Assembly: GCA_913776245.1 (NCBI GenBank)
Contig: CAJYLO010000005.1
Location: 1 to 64,000, forward strand
Direction of reading: 5' to 3'
DNA length: 64,000 nucleotides
Source: an uncultured Chryseobacterium sp.
GTDB lineage: Bacteria > Bacteroidota > Bacteroidia > Flavobacteriales > Weeksellaceae
The notes beneath the pieces are model-generated. The model was not told the DNA's origin. It saw nothing but the letters and a program-made list of their open reading frames with translations, and made no database searches. The first letter of the stretch is position 1, and every line of letters begins with the position of its first letter. Made by a program: the position numbers and the translations under genes. This document shows, one piece after another, positions 59,696 through 64,000 of the stretch.

Positions 59696-62053
59696 TTATT
59701 TATTAAAATCAATATCTTCAGAAGCATTAATAGCTTCATTAGAATTGTCTTCTTTTTTCACCGGTTTATCCGGAACAACTTTCGGTGCATTCTTAAGCTC
59801 ATCTATGGTTTGCAGGCCACCGTCATCTCCGTAACCTCCTCTCAGATTGGTAAGATCCGAACAGCTTCCCGTCCAGTTGGCCGGCTTAATGAATTTTTCT
59901 TCAGGCTTTATGTTCAGTGCTTTATCTGCAAAAACCTTCTTCATGTAAATTGCCCAGATCGGAAGTCCCATTTTGGCACCCTGCCCTTCACCTGTGCTCC
60001 AGAAGTGGGTTGCCCTGTCTTCCCAGCCTACCCAGACTCCGGTTGCCAGTTTAGGAACAATTCCCATAAACCAGCCATCTGAGTTTTTCTGTGTAGTTCC
60101 TGTTTTACCTGCAATTTCCACACTTGCAGGAATTCCCTGTCTTCTCAGCTCTCCGGAAGCCGTTCCGAACTCTGCCACACCCTTCATCAAATCGATCATA
60201 GTGTATGCATACATTTCGTTCATGACTTCTTTCACCACAGGTTTTACCTCTTTTATCACACGGCCATTGGCGTCTTCAATCCTCCAAATCATTTCCGGTT
60301 TTGTATAATTTCCGAAGTTGGCAAATGTGCTGTATGCCCCGAGCATTTCGTAAATTGTGATGTCAGATGTACCCAACGCCATTGGTAAATAAGAATCTAT
60401 CGGATCTGTAACACCAAGATCTCTTGCCAGCTGAATAACGTTCTGCGTTCCCGCTTTTTCTGCAAGACGCAATGCGACAGGGTTTTGAGATTGTGCTAAT
60501 GCTTCTTTCAAGGTCAGCATCCCGCCTCTTCCCGGAACACGGTAATTTCCATTAACGAAAGTAGCGTTAGAAACTGTAGAGCACGGCGTCATCCCAAGAT
60601 GCATAATCGCAGTTGCATATACAAATGGCTTAAAGGTAGATCCTACCTGGCGTTTTCCCTGCTTCACGTGATCGTACTGAAAGTGCTGCCAGTTAATGCC
60701 CCCAACCCAGGCTTTGATGTCGCCGGTTGCAGGTTCCATAGACATCAGTCCGGCCTGCGCTATTTGCTTATGATAACGGATAGAATCCCAAGGTGACATT
60801 TCTACCTCTTCCTCTCCCTGCCAAGTGAATCTCGTGGTTTTTACCGGTTCGTGGAATTCCATCAGAATAGAATCTTCCGGCATTCCTTCGGCTTTCAGCT
60901 GTTTGTAGCGCCCGGTTCTTTTAACGGCTGCCATCATCAGGTCATTGATCTGAGATTTCGTAAGATTATAATAAGGACGGTTCGGGTTACGTTTCATTTC
61001 ACCGTCAAAACTTCTCTGAAGATTGGTTAAATGTTCTTTAATAGCTTCCTCTGCATATTTCTGCATTCTGGAATCTAAAGTTACATAGATTTTCAGACCA
61101 TTTTTATACAGGTTAAGATCTTTGCCGGTTTCCTTTTCGTAAGCATCAAGGTATTGCTGAATTTCTTTTCTGAGATAGAATTTATAGTAAGCAGAATAAC
61201 CCTCTTCTACCGTTTTCACTTCATGATAATCTACAGAAACAGGTGTTGCAACAGCCTTATCATAAGTTGAATTGTCAATATAACCGGTATCCAGCATTTG
61301 TTTCAGAACAACATCTCTTCTCAGCTTAGCCTTTTCCGGGTAGCGGTATGGGTTGTTTTTTCTCGGATTTTCCAGCATCGCTACAAAAGTTGCAGCCTCT
61401 GGCAATGTCAATTGATTTGTGGATTTATTAAAATAAACTCTCGAAGCCATCTCAACCCCTTTGGCGTTGAAAAGAAAATCGAACTTATTAAAATATAATG
61501 TGATGATCTCTTCTTTGGTATACCGCTTCTCGAGGCTTACCGCAACGCTCCATTCCTTAAGCTTCTGAAATGCTCTCTGAAATTTGTTCTGAGAAGCCTG
61601 ACCTGTAAAAAGCAACTTTGCAAGCTGCTGAGTAATAGTGGAACCCCCGCCTCTTTCGCCACGGAAAAATATGGCTCTTGCAACGGATTTCAGATCAATT
61701 CCCGAATGTTCCTTGAAACGTTCATCTTCTTTTGCCTGTAATGCATAGACAAGATATGGCGGAAGCTGGCTGTATTTGACCGGTTTGGTTTTTTCCTTCT
61801 CGAATTTTCCGAGCAAAACATTATCCGAAGAATAAATCTCCGAAGCTACAAATATATCCGGATTTTCTAATTCCTTCACATCCGGCATATCCCCTACAAA
61901 ACCCTGAGACACCGCAAAAAACAACGCAGAAATCCCTAATACTACCGCAAAAAATGCAACCCAGACAATCTTGATCCATTTTTTAATATTAGAGTTAGAC
62001 TTTTTCTTCTGCGGGAGCGGAAAAGTTTTATTTTCAGATTTTTTATTTTCCAT
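59696..62053 (-). CDS. Penicillin-binding protein 1A
   Basis: 785 residues. One N-terminal membrane helix (about 27-50), a GT51 glycosyltransferase domain with EDERFKEHSGID and GGSTITQQLAKLLF, and a transpeptidase domain with GSTFKPF (SxxK), SQN and KTGTT. It polymerises and cross-links peptidoglycan. The C-terminus is Lys/Asp/Glu-rich. It follows gldH after 7 bases, so RicT-like gene, gldH and pbp1A form one unit. Confidence 0.95.
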   Translation of the reverse strand: MENKKSENKTFPLPQKKKSNSNIKKWIKIVWVAFFAVVLGISALFFAVSQGFVGDMPDVKELENPDIFVASEIYSSDNVLLGKFEKEKTKPVKYSQLPPYLVYALQAKEDERFKEHSGIDLKSVARAIFFRGERGGGSTITQQLAKLLFTGQASQNKFQRAFQKLKEWSVAVSLEKRYTKEEIITLYFNKFDFLFNAKGVEMASRVYFNKSTNQLTLPEAATFVAMLENPRKNNPYRYPEKAKLRRDVVLKQMLDTGYIDNSTYDKAVATPVSVDYHEVKTVEEGYSAYYKFYLRKEIQQYLDAYEKETGKDLNLYKNGLKIYVTLDSRMQKYAEEAIKEHLTNLQRSFDGEMKRNPNRPYYNLTKSQINDLMMAAVKRTGRYKQLKAEGMPEDSILMEFHEPVKTTRFTWQGEEEVEMSPWDSIRYHKQIAQAGLMSMEPATGDIKAWVGGINWQHFQYDHVKQGKRQVGSTFKPFVYATAIMHLGMTPCSTVSNATFVNGNYRVPGRGGMLTLKEALAQSQNPVALRLAEKAGTQNVIQLARDLGVTDPIDSYLPMALGTSDITIYEMLGAYSTFANFGNYTKPEMIWRIEDANGRVIKEVKPVVKEVMNEMYAYTMIDLMKGVAEFGTASGELRRQGIPASVEIAGKTGTTQKNSDGWFMGIVPKLATGVWVGWEDRATHFWSTGEGQGAKMGLPIWAIYMKKVFADKALNIKPEEKFIKPANWTGSCSDLTNLRGGYGDDGGLQTIDELKNAPKVVPDKPVKKEDNSNEAINASEDIDFNK

Positions 62054-62060
62054 TGATGAA

Positions 62061-62531
62061 TTAAGGCTTTACATTTTGAATTTTAATTCCAAGATCTTCT
62101 ATTCCCGGTAAAACATTGCGTCTCATGGCCTGAATTACCTTTACCGAATACTTTCCATTCTGCGGAAACCTGTAATTAAGCTTATATTGAAATAAAGCTT
62201 CTTTTGTTTCTCCAAAACCTGTTCCCAGCCATTCTCCGTTTGGTTTGGCAAGGACATAATTAAGCGTGTCCTTAGAAATCACTTTTCTGTTATGTTCAAT
62301 GCTCGCTATCACACGGATATTGCTGTACGGATAATCATTATTATTTCTCACAATAAAAATAAGATTTTTCTGATTCTGAAAATCATTGATATTAAAATCA
62401 AAATCCTGAATTTTCTTTTTATCCCACTTGCCGTCTACATCGTTCATCAACGTGGTCTCATTGGCATTTATACAGGAAACCAATGACAAGAGAAGTATGA
62501 AAACAGCAGTTATTCTAAGCATTACCTTCAT
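62061..62531 (-). CDS. gldH: Gliding motility lipoprotein GldH
   Basis: 156 residues. Lipoprotein signal ends at LVSC (C20). The body matches GldH of Flavobacterium in outline: DGKWDKKKIQDFDFN, IFIVRNNNDYPYSNI and YSVKVIQAMRRNVLPGIEDLGI. GldH is needed for gliding and type IX secretion in F. johnsoniae; in non-gliding Chryseobacterium relatives it is kept. It overlaps the RicT-like gene by 17 bases. Confidence 0.93.
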   Translation of the reverse strand: MKVMLRITAVFILLLSLVSCINANETTLMNDVDGKWDKKKIQDFDFNINDFQNQKNLIFIVRNNNDYPYSNIRVIASIEHNRKVISKDTLNYVLAKPNGEWLGTGFGETKEALFQYKLNYRFPQNGKYSVKVIQAMRRNVLPGIEDLGIKIQNVKP

Positions 62532-63915
62532 TTTTAGGCGGCATTTTCTTTTTAGCTTTTTTGAACGGTTTTTTATGATTTTTATTTTCCGTTTTCTGAT
62601 TTGGATTCTGATTCTGACCAGAATTTTGATTTTCTACAGGTTTCGCAGCAGCATTGCTGTTCAGAGCAGGTTTCTGTTCACTGGAACGGTTTCTGTCATT
62701 CTGTGGTTTCTGCGGACGGTTATTCTGCGGCTTTGAAGGATTACTTCTGTTTTCATTCTGTCCATTCTCGTCATTCTGCCTTGGTCCTCTTTCCCTGTTT
62801 CGGTCTTTATTAGACTTCGGTCTTCTGTTTTTCTTCTCAAACCGGTCAACGCTGTTTTCCTGAATCAAATCAGAAGTCACCATTTTATTTTCAATCACTT
62901 TCAGATCTTCAAGTGCCGGTGCTTTTTCTCCTTTTTTATTGATAGAAATAAGCTTCTTAACCTCGAAAATATCCAGATCATACCAGGCCATAGAATTCTC
63001 TACATAAGCAAACCACATTTTCTTCTTGAAAACATCAATTTTGATACAGAATGCTTTCCCTTTTTCGGTATGCAGAACCGTGCTGGATGATGGGAAATCT
63101 CTCAGCACATCCAGATAGCTATCCAGCTCATAATTAAGACAGCACTTTAGCTTTCCGCACTGTCCTGCTAATTTTTGAGGATTGATACTCAGCTGCTGAT
63201 ATCTTGCCGCATTCGTATTTACAGAACGGAAATCCGTAAGCCACGTGGAGCAGCAAAGCTCTCTTCCGCAAGAACCAATTCCGCCTACTTTTGCAGATTC
63301 CTGACGAAATCCGATCTGTTTCATATCGATTTTCGTGCGGAAAGTGCCGGCATAATCTTTAATAAGCTGACGGAAATCTACTCTGCTGTCTGCAGTGTAG
63401 TAAAAGGTGATCTTTGACCCATCGCCCTGGTATTCGACATCTGTGATCTTCATTTCCAGATTGAGTCCGTAAGCTATTTTACGGGCATCAATCTTGATAT
63501 TATTTTCCTTTTTCCTCAGCTCCTGCCATGTCTCAATATCTTTCTGATTAGCAAGACGATACACTTTAAGGGTATTATCTTCGGGAAAATTCTTTTTTTT
63601 CATCTGGATTTTCACCAGTTCTCCGGCAAGGCTCACAACACCAATATCATGGCCCGGACTCGATTCTACAGCAACGATACTACCAATGTGTAATGGCAGA
63701 TTATTTACATTTTTATAATATAATTTGCGGTCATTTTTAAAACGGACTTCAACATACTCCGAAATTTTCGATCCGGAAGGACTGATGTCTGAAAGCCAGT
63801 CAAAAACACTTAATTTATAACTATTACCACAAGTATCTACACTACTGCATCCATTGGCACTTTTGGTACCGCAGGAATGGGAAGAATCGCCGGATGTTTT
63901 ACATCCACAACTCAT
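62515..63915 (-). CDS. PSP1-domain protein (RicT-like)
   Basis: 466 residues. PSP1 domain with CGRELCC (C216, C221, C222) and CGKLKCC (C253, C258, C259), the Fe-S-binding cysteines of RicT-type proteins. The N-terminus adds five or six cysteines in a short Ser/Gly-rich stretch (MSCGCK...SCGTK...NGCSS...TCGNS). From about 360 the C-terminus is a long Asn/Gln/Lys/Pro-rich, probably disordered tail. Bacillus RicT works with RicA and RicF in RNA processing; the role here is unknown. Confidence 0.92.
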   Translation of the reverse strand: MSCGCKTSGDSSHSCGTKSANGCSSVDTCGNSYKLSVFDWLSDISPSGSKISEYVEVRFKNDRKLYYKNVNNLPLHIGSIVAVESSPGHDIGVVSLAGELVKIQMKKKNFPEDNTLKVYRLANQKDIETWQELRKKENNIKIDARKIAYGLNLEMKITDVEYQGDGSKITFYYTADSRVDFRQLIKDYAGTFRTKIDMKQIGFRQESAKVGGIGSCGRELCCSTWLTDFRSVNTNAARYQQLSINPQKLAGQCGKLKCCLNYELDSYLDVLRDFPSSSTVLHTEKGKAFCIKIDVFKKKMWFAYVENSMAWYDLDIFEVKKLISINKKGEKAPALEDLKVIENKMVTSDLIQENSVDRFEKKNRRPKSNKDRNRERGPRQNDENGQNENRSNPSKPQNNRPQKPQNDRNRSSEQKPALNSNAAAKPVENQNSGQNQNPNQKTENKNHKKPFKKAKKKMPPKNEGNA

Positions 63916-63937
63916 ATATTTTGATTTTTAATGATTG

Positions 63938-63945
63938 CAAAGTTA
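63938..63945 (-). promoter_or_regulatory. -7 box of the RicT-gldH-pbp1A unit
   Basis: TAACTTTG on the minus strand fits TAnnTTTG, about 22 bases before the start codon. -33 not clear. The last 50 bases of the window are AT-rich and hold nothing else recognisable. Confidence 0.4.
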
Positions 63946-64000
63946 ATATAATTTTTATTTAAGCTTAGTGATAATATTTTTTAAAAAAATTTTTTTGTTA

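Noticed and set aside
1-64000. rRNA operon, tmRNA, riboswitch, prophage or CRISPR array
   Set aside because: None of the expected sequence marks or gene sets was seen on either strand.

Overview
The window is an AT-rich chromosomal segment from a Flavobacteriia bacterium, most likely the Chryseobacterium group of Weeksellaceae. Evidence: a complete alternative complex III operon (actABCDEF), the gliding/Sec-associated lipoprotein gene gldH beside a PSP1-domain (RicT-like) gene and a PBP1A gene, a YbiT-like ABC-F protein with degenerate sites, a DPP7-type S46 peptidase, and many upstream TAnnTTTG boxes, the Bacteroidetes -7 promoter element. Nearly all genes look like core chromosome; no prophage, ICE or CRISPR array is visible.

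Layout. 1-2.3 kb: start of a secreted protein gene, smpB and a divergent ABC-F gene. 2.3-4.3 kb: a secreted GH13 amylase-family gene inside a cluster of short inverted repeats. 4.3-10.1 kb: rod-shape operon mreB-mreC-mreD-mrdA-rodA (minus). 10.3-14.5 kb: haem genes hemA-hemC-hemD-hemE (plus). 14.5-24.5 kb: mixed genes including a Kir-type K+ channel, a group III truncated haemoglobin, a 1130-residue GH18/deacetylase/GT2 fusion, an AlkD-like protein, a CPA1 antiporter, a GxxExxY gene framed by inverted repeats, and hflX. 24.7-35 kb: OsmC, META lipoprotein, DPP7-like peptidase, AhpD-like protein, Ca2+/H+ antiporter, GNAT, GyrI-like protein, Bcp, a ParE-type toxin-antitoxin pair, an endonuclease III without iron-sulfur ligands, DinB, and a DUF885 lipoprotein. 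35-39.3 kb: an acidic unknown protein, an ExbB-like gene between two TonB-like paralogues, and folC. 39.3-39.6 kb: three valine tRNAs. 39.8-46.7 kb: VanZ-like protein, two glycosyltransferases, SufE, PepT, HMG-CoA lyase, OsmC-like protein, MIP18-family protein and an exonuclease. 46.7-55.2 kb: act operon. 55.3-63.9 kb: SPOR protein, a multi-pass membrane protein, a REP-associated tyrosine transposase (RAYT) between two identical palindromes, selO, PBP1A, gldH and the RicT-like gene.

Several genes work together: the rod operon and PBP1A build the cell wall; the hem genes supply haem for the seven CxxCH sites of complex III and for the globin; complex III oxidises quinol and feeds oxidases that are not in this window; SufE and the MIP18 protein serve Fe-S assembly.

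The least explained material is in the short intergenic regions. There are at least five families of palindromic or inverted-repeat elements, two of which frame a gene (the RAYT and the GxxExxY nuclease-like gene). I did not find a large undescribed multi-gene system. The best candidates for new biology are the GxxExxY unit with long imperfect terminal inverted repeats abutting the hflX stop codon, the RAYT/REP pair, and the ExbB locus flanked by TonB-like paralogues with no recognisable ExbD. All motif readings were done by eye; no search was run.
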